This document shows, piece after piece, positions 8,519-16,538 of a stretch of DNA of 40,701 nt. Source of the DNA: Saprospiraceae bacterium (GTDB taxonomy: Bacteria > Bacteroidota > Bacteroidia > Chitinophagales > Saprospiraceae); contig JAKVCU010000083.1 in assembly GCA_022448955.1 (NCBI GenBank), positions 1 to 40,701 on the forward strand, in the 5' to 3' direction. The position numbers and the translations under genes were made by a program. Position 1 is the stretch's first letter. Every line of letters starts with the position of its first letter. A model generated the notes under the pieces. It saw only the letters and a program-made list of their open reading frames with translations. It made no database searches and was not told the origin of the DNA.

Positions 8519-8610
8519 TCGAGCTTTTTAAATTAACATTCTTTCGAAATGATGCCTAATTTCTTAGTGTGTTATTTATAAAATAGATTTTTTAAATCGA
8601 ACGAATATTA

Positions 8611-10209
8611 GTGAAATCTCTACTTGCTTTTGAAAAAGGAGAACCTTCCAATAAATGGTTCTATATCGCAGCTATTTTTCTACTCTTTCCTGCTTTATTG
8701 ATCAATTTGGGTATACTTACCTTTATTGATGATGAAGGTATCCGATCATTGGTGGCATTGGAGATGAAACTATCTGGCAACTATATCACACCAACTATGA
8801 TGGGCGACTACTACTATAATAAGCCGCCTTTATATAATTGGATCCTTTTAATTTTCTTTAATCTTTTTGGGTTTATTGATGAATGGTCTGCGCGTATTCC
8901 AACTGTGCTTGCATTGATGGGCTATGCATTTACAGTTTATTATTTTTTTAGAAAACACTTCAGTAAGGAAAACGCATTTTTAAATGCATTCTTTTTAATT
9001 ACCTGTGGAAGAATCCTGTTTTGGGATTCAATGTTGGGATTGATTGATACCTGTTTTTCTTGGGTGACTTTTACGAGCTTTATGTTAGTCTTTCATTTTT
9101 ATGAAAAGCGAAACTATTGGGCACTTTTTCTAACTACCTATTTATTAACGGCAGTAGGTTTTTTAATGAAAGGGCTTCCTTCTATTGTTTTTCAAGGAAC
9201 GACTTTGATAGTTTTTCTTATTTATAAAAGGGAATTCAAAAGACTGTTTTCCATTCAACATATTTTGAGTGGCTTACTTTGCGTAACCATTATTGCTTCT
9301 TACTATTTGGTATATAGCCAATACAATGATTTGGAAACCGTTTTTCAAACACTGTTCTCTGAATCCTCAAAGCGGACGGTTGTAGAATTTGGTATTGGAA
9401 AAGCAGTAATGCATTTCCTCACTTTTCCATTTGAAATGCTGTATCATTTTCTTCCTTGGTCATTGATGATCATTTATTTCTTGAGAAAAGATATTTTGAA
9501 CTTGATCAAGTCAAATTCATTCATCACCTTTAATTTGCTGATGTTCCTTTCCAATATCCTAATCTATTGGACATCACCTCAGGTATATCCAAGATATTTA
9601 TTGATGATGATTCCTTTGATTTTTTCATCTTATCTTTACTTGCATCAAATACATCAGAAGGAAAATACATGGCAATTTAAATTTTTGGATAAATTATTTT
9701 TAGTGGTCTGCCCATTAATTGCCGTCTTAAGTTTTGCCCCATTATTCTTAGAACGAACAGCTAGTGTGCCATACCTTATTCCCAAAACTTTAGTATGGGG
9801 AATAGGCCTTTGTGCAGCCACATTCTTATACTACCGATTTAAGTTAAAGCGTTTATTATCCTTAGTTGTATTTTTATTGATTTTCCGTATTGGATTTAAC
9901 TGGTTTGTATTGCCTGATAGAAATGGGGAGGATTATGGAGATGTTTGTCGTCAAACCACTTTCGCTGCCGCTAAATTGGCACCCGAGAAAAAAATGTATG
10001 TTTATCGCTATACAGTGATTCAACCAACAAATGGATTTTACTTGACGAAAACAAGAGGAGAAATTATTCCTAGAAAAATGGATGATTTTGATCTGGATGC
10101 TGTTTATATAATCAACCCTAAAAAATACCCAGAAGTCGTTTATAAAAAAATTGGTTCGTTTCATGTTAGACATGGAAGGAAAATATATGACATCGGAATA
10201 TTAAAATAA
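8611..10209 (+). CDS. GT39/ArnT-like membrane glycosyltransferase (GT-C)
   Basis: A 532-residue polytopic protein of the PMT/ArnT (GT-C) superfamily, which moves a sugar from a polyprenyl phosphate to an envelope acceptor on the periplasmic side. After the first membrane helix comes the signature acidic loop FIDDEGIRSLVALEM (about 38-52, with Asp40/Asp41 as candidate catalytic residues), then the conserved KPPLYNW at 71-77. About ten further hydrophobic segments run to residue 430, and a small soluble domain closes the protein. The start is GTG at 8611. It is followed after 10 bp by an ArnC/GtrB-like GT2, the natural supplier of a polyprenyl-phosphate sugar. The sugar and acceptor are unknown. 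Confidence 0.85.
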   Translation: MKSLLAFEKGEPSNKWFYIAAIFLLFPALLINLGILTFIDDEGIRSLVALEMKLSGNYITPTMMGDYYYNKPPLYNWILLIFFNLFGFIDEWSARIPTVLALMGYAFTVYYFFRKHFSKENAFLNAFFLITCGRILFWDSMLGLIDTCFSWVTFTSFMLVFHFYEKRNYWALFLTTYLLTAVGFLMKGLPSIVFQGTTLIVFLIYKREFKRLFSIQHILSGLLCVTIIASYYLVYSQYNDLETVFQTLFSESSKRTVVEFGIGKAVMHFLTFPFEMLYHFLPWSLMIIYFLRKDILNLIKSNSFITFNLLMFLSNILIYWTSPQVYPRYLLMMIPLIFSSYLYLHQIHQKENTWQFKFLDKLFLVVCPLIAVLSFAPLFLERTASVPYLIPKTLVWGIGLCAATFLYYRFKLKRLLSLVVFLLIFRIGFNWFVLPDRNGEDYGDVCRQTTFAAAKLAPEKKMYVYRYTVIQPTNGFYLTKTRGEIIPRKMDDFDLDAVYIINPKKYPEVVYKKIGSFHVRHGRKIYDIGILK

Positions 10210-10219
10210 ATTATATATA

Positions 10220-11188
10220 ATGAGACCCAAAATTTCAGTGGTTGTCACAGTCTACAATGAAGAAGAAAATATTCAACCGCTCATTGATCAGATTTCTGAC
10301 GCATTAGGTAATTTTGAATATGAAATTGTCTATGTAGATGATGGCTCCACAGATAATACTTTAGCAACTTTGAAGTCGATTAAACATGATCGATTGAAGG
10401 TGGTAGAGTTTCGTAAAAACTATGGACAGAGTTTAGCACTAATGGCTGGCATTGATCATGCAACCGGAGAGTTCATTGCAACAATGGACGGTGATTTGCA
10501 AAATGATCCATCAGATATTCCAAGCATGTTGAAGAGAGCAGAGGAGGGTAATTATGATATGGTAGCTGGTAACAGAGCAAATCGAAAAGATGGAATGGTT
10601 TTGCGTAAGCTACCAAGTGCTATTGCAAATTATATCATTCGTAGAAGTTCAGGTGTGCATCTTAAAGATTACGGTTGTGCATTGAAAGTTTTTCGTGCAG
10701 AATTAGCGAAAGAATTAGGATTGTACGGTGAGCTTCACCGCTTTATTCCTGTATTGGCACATTTAGAAGGAGCAAAGATCACGCAGGTAGATGTAAAACA
10801 TCATGCAAGAAAATTTGGTACTTCAAAGTATGGACTGAACCGTACATTCAAAGTAGTCTCAGATTTATTGTTGATGTTGTTCTTCAAAAAGTATATGCAA
10901 AAGCCAATGCACCTTTTTGGTAATACAGGGGTATTTGTATTTTTTGTTGGTGTACTAATTAATTTTTATTTAGCTGTATTGAAGATTGGTTTTGGTCAAG
11001 ATATTTGGGGGAAGCCATTATTAATTCTTGGTCTAATGTTAATCATTGGCGGTATTCAATTAATTACTGTTGGGATCATTATCGAGATTCAAATGCGTAC
11101 ATATTTTGAGGCGCAATCAAAACGGCCTTATAAAGTACGGAATATTTATAAAGGCGAGCGATTAGTAGAGATGGAAGAAATGAATTAG
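10220..11188 (+). CDS. GT2 polyprenyl-phosphate glycosyltransferase (ArnC/GtrB/DPM1-like)
   Basis: A 322-residue family 2 glycosyltransferase that would attach a nucleotide-activated sugar to undecaprenyl phosphate at the cytosolic face. The N-terminal GT-A fold shows VVTVYNEEENI (8-18), the nucleotide site VDDGSTDNT (39-47) and the DxD motif MDGDLQNDP (89-97, Asp90 and Asp92). Two transmembrane helices lie at roughly 232-256 and 266-290, followed by the short tail typical of GtrB-type enzymes. It sits 10 bp after the GT39 gene and 13 bp before the transporter, so it is probably co-transcribed with them. Specificity cannot be predicted. Confidence 0.92.
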   Translation: MRPKISVVVTVYNEEENIQPLIDQISDALGNFEYEIVYVDDGSTDNTLATLKSIKHDRLKVVEFRKNYGQSLALMAGIDHATGEFIATMDGDLQNDPSDIPSMLKRAEEGNYDMVAGNRANRKDGMVLRKLPSAIANYIIRRSSGVHLKDYGCALKVFRAELAKELGLYGELHRFIPVLAHLEGAKITQVDVKHHARKFGTSKYGLNRTFKVVSDLLLMLFFKKYMQKPMHLFGNTGVFVFFVGVLINFYLAVLKIGFGQDIWGKPLLILGLMLIIGGIQLITVGIIIEIQMRTYFEAQSKRPYKVRNIYKGERLVEMEEMN

Positions 11189-11201
11189 AAAAATATTCAA
11201 T

Positions 11202-12515
11202 ATGGCAAAGACGATCTCTCTAAAAAATGGATTGCGTACCGTTCTCTTTTGGTCTATCATTTCTGCGGCCTTTATTGGCCCAGGTACAGTAACTACAGCA
11301 TCTAAAGCTGGTGCAAATTTTCAAGTAGATATTTTATGGGCTTTAGTGTTTTCGATTTTGGCTACTATTATTTTGCAAGAAGCTGCCGCTAGAATCACTA
11401 TCGCCTCTGATAAAAACTTAGGTGAAATTATTGCTATTAAATATGGAAAGGAGAGAAGCCAGTGGATAAAGTGGCTTCTGTTTTTTTCTATACTTATTGG
11501 CTGTGCTGCTTATCAAGCAGGAAATATTTTGGGTGCTATCGCTGGTCTTGATCTATTCTTACCCAATATTTCAAAATCTTTATTTACTGTTTTTTTAGGT
11601 TTAATATGCGCAGCATTTTTGTGGATTGGTAATTTTAGAATTATAGCTAACTTGCTTGGAGTTGTTGTTGCTCTGATGGGGATAGCATTTTTAGCTGTTG
11701 CATTCAACTCAGATATCGGAGGGACTGAAATAGTGGGTAATGCTTTCATCCCACAAATACCAGAAGGAAGTTTATTGTTAATTATTGGGTTGATTGGTAC
11801 TACTATTGTCCCATACAATTTATTCCTTGCTTCTGGTATTAGTAAAGGGCAGTCTATTTTTGAAATGCGACTAGGAATAACATTGGCTGTTATCATCGGT
11901 GGTATTATTTCTATTGCAATTATGATTGCGGGTACTAATGTAGTAGGGGAGTTTTCATTTCAAAGTTTGGCTGATTCTATGAGTGCAGAGCTGGGAATTA
12001 ATGCTCCATTGCTTTTAGGATTTGGGTTATTTGCTGCAGGAATTAGTTCGTCTATTACATCTCCATTAGCAGCAGCTGTTACAGGAAAAAGTTTAATAGG
12101 GAAGGAACATGAAAAATGGGATACTCAAGGAAGTAGTTTCCGATGGACTTGGGGTATGGTATTGCTAATTGGAATCTTCTTTGGTATATTTCAATCGACT
12201 CTTGGATTCAAACCTGTAGGAATAATCATTTTAGCTCAAGCTGTTAATGGTATTCTTCTACCATTAATTACTGCTTTTTTATTGCTAGTAGTGAATGATG
12301 AAAGGTTATTAGGTGAATTTACCAATTCTGCTTTTTCAAATATCCTGATGTTATTGATAGTAGGAATAAGTTGTTTCCTTGGAATCAACAATGTTTTTAA
12401 AGCAATTATTCGAGCATTAGAATGGAGTGATGTATCTGATTTATTTATATTGAAGATGGTTTTAACTCTAGTAATTGTTAGTTTTTTGGCCTATCTAATA
12501 TTTAAAAAGCGATAA
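11202..12515 (+). CDS. Nramp-superfamily transporter with altered metal site
   Basis: A 437-residue, eleven-helix transporter of the Nramp (SLC11) superfamily. The first helix has the conserved GPG (residues 26-28), but the segment that should read DPGN reads GANF (37-40). In helix 6 the usual MPH reads VPY (TIVPYNLFLASG, 201-212). Thus the Asp of helix 1 and the Met of helix 6 that bind manganese or iron in MntH are both absent. This places the protein with the divergent Nramp-related branches, some members of which carry magnesium or other ions; calling it MntH would be unsafe. It lies 13 bp after the GT2 gene and ends in a terminator that overlaps its stop codon. Confidence 0.85.
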   Translation: MAKTISLKNGLRTVLFWSIISAAFIGPGTVTTASKAGANFQVDILWALVFSILATIILQEAAARITIASDKNLGEIIAIKYGKERSQWIKWLLFFSILIGCAAYQAGNILGAIAGLDLFLPNISKSLFTVFLGLICAAFLWIGNFRIIANLLGVVVALMGIAFLAVAFNSDIGGTEIVGNAFIPQIPEGSLLLIIGLIGTTIVPYNLFLASGISKGQSIFEMRLGITLAVIIGGIISIAIMIAGTNVVGEFSFQSLADSMSAELGINAPLLLGFGLFAAGISSSITSPLAAAVTGKSLIGKEHEKWDTQGSSFRWTWGMVLLIGIFFGIFQSTLGFKPVGIIILAQAVNGILLPLITAFLLLVVNDERLLGEFTNSAFSNILMLLIVGISCFLGINNVFKAIIRALEWSDVSDLFILKMVLTLVIVSFLAYLIFKKR

Positions 12516-12539
12516 GTAATTTATTCCTTATCGCTTTTT
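12504..12539. terminator. Bidirectional terminator between Nramp-like and rhodanese genes
   Basis: Perfect 13-bp arms AAAAAGCGATAAG (12504-12516) and CTTATCGCTTTTT (12527-12539) have a 10-nt loop. The first arm contains the Nramp-like stop codon. The element serves two convergent genes. Confidence 0.85.
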
Positions 12540-12543
12540 AAGA

Positions 12544-13071
12544 TTACCATACTTTTTCAGTTTTTTCTTTATCTACCCATTTGCCCCACATTCTATTGTA
12601 GGTATGTACTTGTTTGACGATTTCATCTTTACTATTCTCGACAGGTAATTCTTGATTTACCCATTCGAATATACTGCCGAAAAGGTTTTGGACATTGGTA
12701 TATCCAGCATCTTTTAGTTTTTTACCTATCTTTTCACTTCTGTAACCAACAGAGCAGTACAGTACAATTGATTTATTTTTATCAATTCCTTGCATTGAAC
12801 TGATATTGAAATTATCATATCCGATATGCTTTGCTCCAGGTATATGACTTGTATTAAACTCTTCTAATTCACGAGCATCTAATAATAAATATTTATGTCT
12901 TTCATTTGCTAATTCTTTTACTGTCAGAGTAGGTATAGAATGGTCAATTAATTGATTGATTCTTTTTTCAAATTTAGGATTTATCGTTTTACCTTCTATT
13001 GGTTTATTCTGGCAGAATGATAATAGGGGGACTATTGATAATCCCAAAATTGCGTTAACGATTTTGCGCAT
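12544..13071 (-). CDS. Rhodanese-domain lipoprotein
   Basis: A single rhodanese domain. From the ATG at 13071 the protein has 175 residues, with a lipoprotein signal MRKIVNAILGLSIVPLLSFC (Cys20). The sulfur-carrying loop CSVGYRS is at 106-112 with catalytic Cys106, and the earlier DARELEEF and HIPGAKHI motifs are at 66-83. An in-frame ATG at 13125 would overlap the preceding gene by 17 bp and bury the signal peptide, so it is less likely. The protein is expected to be membrane-anchored in the periplasm; the sulfur substrate is unknown. It is probably co-transcribed behind the diphosphomevalonate decarboxylase gene. Confidence 0.85.
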   Translation of the reverse strand: MRKIVNAILGLSIVPLLSFCQNKPIEGKTINPKFEKRINQLIDHSIPTLTVKELANERHKYLLLDARELEEFNTSHIPGAKHIGYDNFNISSMQGIDKNKSIVLYCSVGYRSEKIGKKLKDAGYTNVQNLFGSIFEWVNQELPVENSKDEIVKQVHTYNRMWGKWVDKEKTEKVW

Positions 13072-13108
13072 TTCTTTTTTGATTGTAGGGTATAGAGTCT
13101 TAGATAAC

Positions 13109-14206
13109 TTATTCCAATACATCATTTAATTTTGAAGGTCCTTGACCTACCATATCCATTAATATATCATTATTACAGAATGGTGCAAGTACTTCTTTAG
13201 TGAATTTTTGTACTTCATCCTTAATATTATCAGGGTAGAGGAGGTGTATATTTGGGCCTGCATCTAAACTGAAATATACTGCTAAGTTAGTTTCTCTTCT
13301 ATATTCATGTAATGCATTAATGATGTTTAGGGTGTTTGGATGCATTAGGATATATGGTGGACTTGAAGTCATCATTAGAGCGTGCAGTGTGAGTGCTTCG
13401 CTTTCAGTAATTTCACCAAAAGTTTCCAAGTCACCAGCTTGAAGAGCTATTAATAAATGCTGCAATCTTTGTCTTGCTTGTTCGTACCTGTTTTCTGCGT
13501 ATAGGTTTTGTTTCATTAATCCATGGCCGGCACGGCTAGAGACTATTTTTTCATCTCTGCTTACTATTAGAATATCGTCATGAAAATTGTGAAATATTTT
13601 ATGAGACTCTATATATGGCACTGCAAATAGATCTGATGATTCCTCTATATCTTTTGTTTGACCCCATATAGCCAGTGTAGAGTATATAGATCTACAAGCA
13701 CTTCCAGAACCTAATCTAGCGATGAAGGATGCTTTTTTTCTGAAGTCATTTTCGTTGGAGAGGGAGCCAAAGAGCTGTTGTTCTAAAGAGCAAAGACATA
13801 ATGCCAATGCACTCATTGCTGATGCAGATGACGCAATTCCTGCTGAGTGTGGGAATGAATTACTAGAATCAATCTTGAGATTTAGTTGATTTAGAAAGGG
13901 GAATATGTCAACAATGGAATTTAAAAATGAATTTATTTTTTTCTCAAAGGCTATATTTTTCTTTCCTTCAAAATAGAAATCTAGCTCGACACCTAACCTT
14001 TTTTCTTTTTTGGGACTGTAGTTTAGCGTTGTTTGCGTATGTGCATTATTTAATGTAAAACTAATAGATGGGTTGTTGGGCAACTGGATTCCATGTTTCC
14101 CCCAGTACTTTATCAGTGCAATGTTGGACGGGCTTTTCCATGCTACGCTTCCATTTTCTGTTGTAGATGTCTCAATAACTAGCTTCGGATTCTTGTAGTC
14201 GAGCAT
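13109..14206 (-). CDS. mvaD: Diphosphomevalonate decarboxylase
   Basis: A 365-residue GHMP-family enzyme of the mevalonate pathway, converting mevalonate diphosphate to isopentenyl diphosphate with ATP. The family signature WKSPSNIALIKYWGKHG is at 23-39. The phosphate loop PHSAGIASSASA is at 119-130, GSGSACRSIYS at 167-177, and SLDAGPNIH at 313-321 carries a conserved Asp. ATG start at 14206. No other mevalonate gene is nearby. It lies downstream of thrC, separated by the parS-containing hairpin, with the rhodanese gene after it. The family assignment is firm, because the WxSPSNIALIKYWGK signature separates it from homoserine and mevalonate kinases. Confidence 0.92.
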   Translation of the reverse strand: MLDYKNPKLVIETSTTENGSVAWKSPSNIALIKYWGKHGIQLPNNPSISFTLNNAHTQTTLNYSPKKEKRLGVELDFYFEGKKNIAFEKKINSFLNSIVDIFPFLNQLNLKIDSSNSFPHSAGIASSASAMSALALCLCSLEQQLFGSLSNENDFRKKASFIARLGSGSACRSIYSTLAIWGQTKDIEESSDLFAVPYIESHKIFHNFHDDILIVSRDEKIVSSRAGHGLMKQNLYAENRYEQARQRLQHLLIALQAGDLETFGEITESEALTLHALMMTSSPPYILMHPNTLNIINALHEYRRETNLAVYFSLDAGPNIHLLYPDNIKDEVQKFTKEVLAPFCNNDILMDMVGQGPSKLNDVLE

Positions 14207-14260
14207 TATTTGTGGTTTTATTTATAATTAAACAGGACATTATATTGATTGTTGCAAAGA

Positions 14261-14298
14261 AAAAAAGGCAGTGTTCCACGTGGAACACTACCTTTTTT
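14261..14298 (-). terminator. Terminator of the thr operon, containing a parS-like site
   Basis: A stem of 20-base arms with one mismatch (14269 against 14290) and no real spacer encloses the thrC stop codon (14288-14290) and ends in a run of six Ts on the minus strand. The heart of the stem is the palindrome at 14272-14287, listed separately. Confidence 0.65.
14272..14287. other. parS-like centromere site (perfect)
   Basis: TGTTCCACGTGGAACA is a perfect 16-bp palindrome and matches the ParB-binding consensus TGTTnCACGTGnAACA at every fixed position. It lies immediately after the thrC stop codon. It would be bound by chromosomal ParB (Spo0J), whose gene is not in this window. ParB binding itself is inference. 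Confidence 0.7.
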
Positions 14299-15583
14299 CT
14301 AGTAAATATGATTTGAGTAAATTATATTCCGCAGTTATTTGCTTAGCTTCTTTTTTTCTTTTTTCGAGAATCGCCAACCTCTCAGGGACTTCTGTTGTAA
14401 ACTCTAGCTCTGTATCTACAGTTTCTTTAAACTTAGAATAATGAGCAGTCTCTAAAACCACTCCATTATGAGATGGATTTTGATCTAAATATTTTTTTAA
14501 TGCTAGATATCCAACTGCACCGTGAGGATCAATGATGTAGTTATACTTTTCATACACTTCCTTTATTGCTTTTTTGGTTACATCATCTGTATATGCATAA
14601 CCTTTAATTTCTTCTTTAATGTTCCCCGTGGAACAATATAAGTCAAGCATTCTAGCAAAATTTGAAGGATTTCCAACGTCCATGGCATTAGAGATCGTTC
14701 TAACAGATGGTCTTGGCTTGAATGTTCCAGTTTTTAAATAGGTAGGAACAACATCATTTATATTAGTGGCTGCGATGAAACGTTGAATTGGAAGTCCCAT
14801 TTTTTTTGCAAATAGGCCAGCAGTAAGGTTGCCAAAGTTGCCACTTGGAACACAAAAGACAAGATTGTTTTTATTTTTTAACTGTTTGTATGCTTCGAAA
14901 TAATAGAAAGATTGTGGAATCAATCGTGCAATATTGATAGAATTTGCAGAACTGATCCTTATTTGATTTCTTAAATCTTGGTCTAGAAATGCTTTTTTTA
15001 CCATAGCTTGGCAGTCATCAAAAGTGCCATTGACCTCGAGTGCGTAAATATTATGGCCGAGGGTAGTAAGTTGCTTTTCTTGTAAAGGAGATACTTTTCC
15101 AGAAGGGTAGAGGATGACCACCTTTATTCCTAGGGTTTGGAGGAATCCATATGCTACTGCTCCGCCAGTATCACCAGAAGTAGCCACAAGAATAACTAAT
15201 TCTTCTTCGTTTGCTCTATCGAAATAACTCATTAGTCGAGCCATAAATCGTGCACCAAAATCTTTGAACGCTAAAGATGGGCCATGGAATAATTCCAATA
15301 CATGGATGTTTTCTTTTAAAGAGACTATTGGTGCTGGAAAGTTTATTGCATCGTATACGATTTCTTTAAGATCATTTTCTGGAATAGTACTATTAAAAAG
15401 TGCTTTACATATTGTAAACGCAATTTCTTGAATAGAAAATGATTCAATATTGTCGATGAAATCTTTGGGTAAAACTGGTATATGACTTGGCATATATAGA
15501 CCATTATCCTCTGGCAATCCTTTTAGAACCGCGTCTTTAAGATTAGTAAAATGCTCTTTATTGTTTGTGCTATATAGTTTCAT
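14288..15583 (-). CDS. thrC: Threonine synthase
   Basis: A 431-residue PLP enzyme converting O-phosphohomoserine to threonine, the last step of the pathway. The PLP lysine lies in GPSLAFKDFGA (Lys107), and the phosphate-binding loop ATSGDTGGAV is at 134-143. The N-terminus MKLYSTNNKEHF and the domain EDNGLYMP match the longer, E. coli-type class. ATG start at 15583, 10 bp after thrB, and the last gene of thrABC. The coding sequence contains a near-perfect parS-like site at 14620-14635, and its stop codon is part of the operon terminator. Confidence 0.96.
   Translation of the reverse strand: MKLYSTNNKEHFTNLKDAVLKGLPEDNGLYMPSHIPVLPKDFIDNIESFSIQEIAFTICKALFNSTIPENDLKEIVYDAINFPAPIVSLKENIHVLELFHGPSLAFKDFGARFMARLMSYFDRANEEELVILVATSGDTGGAVAYGFLQTLGIKVVILYPSGKVSPLQEKQLTTLGHNIYALEVNGTFDDCQAMVKKAFLDQDLRNQIRISSANSINIARLIPQSFYYFEAYKQLKNKNNLVFCVPSGNFGNLTAGLFAKKMGLPIQRFIAATNINDVVPTYLKTGTFKPRPSVRTISNAMDVGNPSNFARMLDLYCSTGNIKEEIKGYAYTDDVTKKAIKEVYEKYNYIIDPHGAVGYLALKKYLDQNPSHNGVVLETAHYSKFKETVDTELEFTTEVPERLAILEKRKKEAKQITAEYNLLKSYLLEKR
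14620..14635. other. Second parS-like site inside thrC (one mismatch)
   Basis: TGTTCCCCGTGGAACA differs from the site at 14272-14287 only at one central base (C for A). It lies in thrC coding sequence, 348 bp from the first. Two near-identical 16-mers so close are unlikely by chance in AT-rich DNA, but binding despite the central change is uncertain. Confidence 0.45.
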
Positions 15584-15593
15584 TCCTTTTTCT

Positions 15594-16526
15594 TTAGAGT
15601 TTAATAGCTCCTTCTTGGTTAATCTGTGAAATAAACACCTGATTTTTAATCTTATTGTCTGTAAAGATTCTTTCCATTTCTACTGCTACTTGCTCTGCTT
15701 TTAGACTATTGGGACTCAGTGCAAAAATAGATGGACCGGCACCTGAGATGCTACATCCCAATGCACCCGCTTTCAAACAGCTTTCTTTGATCTCCTGGAA
15801 ATGAGGAATTAATTGGGCACGTTGTGGCTCAATAATGACATCTTGTAATGATCTACTGATAAGATCTAAATCTGAATTATACAATCCAACAATTAAACCT
15901 CCTAGATTTCCATTTTGCTCAATGCATTTTTGGAGTGTAGTATTTGGAGATAATACTTCACGGGCATCCTTAGTAAGGATTTTTACATGGGGATATACTA
16001 CAGTAGCATAGAGCCCTTTAGGAAGTGGAAGTCTGTGAACATCGAGTTCTTTATTATTTCTGATAAAGATGATTCCGCCCAAAAGGGAAGGGGCAACATT
16101 ATCTGCATGGTAAGCTCCATCTGCGATTTGTTCGCCCAGAACAGCAAATGGTAATAACTCTCTTTTAGTTAAAGGTCTTTTTAATAATTCATTTACGGCC
16201 ATTGCTCCCGCAACTGCACTTGCTGCACTCGAACCAAGACCACTTCCAAAGGGCATCTTTTTATGTATTTCTAATGATATTCCTGTCGACTTATCACCTA
16301 AATGATTTAGTACGCTTTGAGCAGCAAATCCAGCTGTATTTTTTTCTATTTCATAAGGTAGTTTTCCTTTAGCGCCTGTAATTTTTGTGATCGTAATTCC
16401 TGGAGTATTGGAGAATTTGGCGATGATTTCGTCACCAGGTTTCTCTAATGCAAAGCCTAATATATCAAAACCACATGCTACATTTGCTACTGTTGCCGGT
16501 GCAAAAACTTTTATTCCTGCATTCAT
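15594..16526 (-). CDS. thrB: Homoserine kinase
   Basis: A 310-residue GHMP kinase phosphorylating homoserine. The N-terminal FAPATVANVACGFDILGFAL (8-27) and the phosphate loop MPFGSGLGSSAAS (91-103) are diagnostic, and the C-terminal GCSISGAGPSIFAL is the usual third GHMP motif. ATG start at 16526, 12 bp after thrA and 10 bp before thrC, so it is an internal gene of a three-gene threonine operon. Confidence 0.97.
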   Translation of the reverse strand: MNAGIKVFAPATVANVACGFDILGFALEKPGDEIIAKFSNTPGITITKITGAKGKLPYEIEKNTAGFAAQSVLNHLGDKSTGISLEIHKKMPFGSGLGSSAASAVAGAMAVNELLKRPLTKRELLPFAVLGEQIADGAYHADNVAPSLLGGIIFIRNNKELDVHRLPLPKGLYATVVYPHVKILTKDAREVLSPNTTLQKCIEQNGNLGGLIVGLYNSDLDLISRSLQDVIIEPQRAQLIPHFQEIKESCLKAGALGCSISGAGPSIFALSPNSLKAEQVAVEMERIFTDNKIKNQVFISQINQEGAIKL

Positions 16527-16538
16527 AATTTCTTTCTT

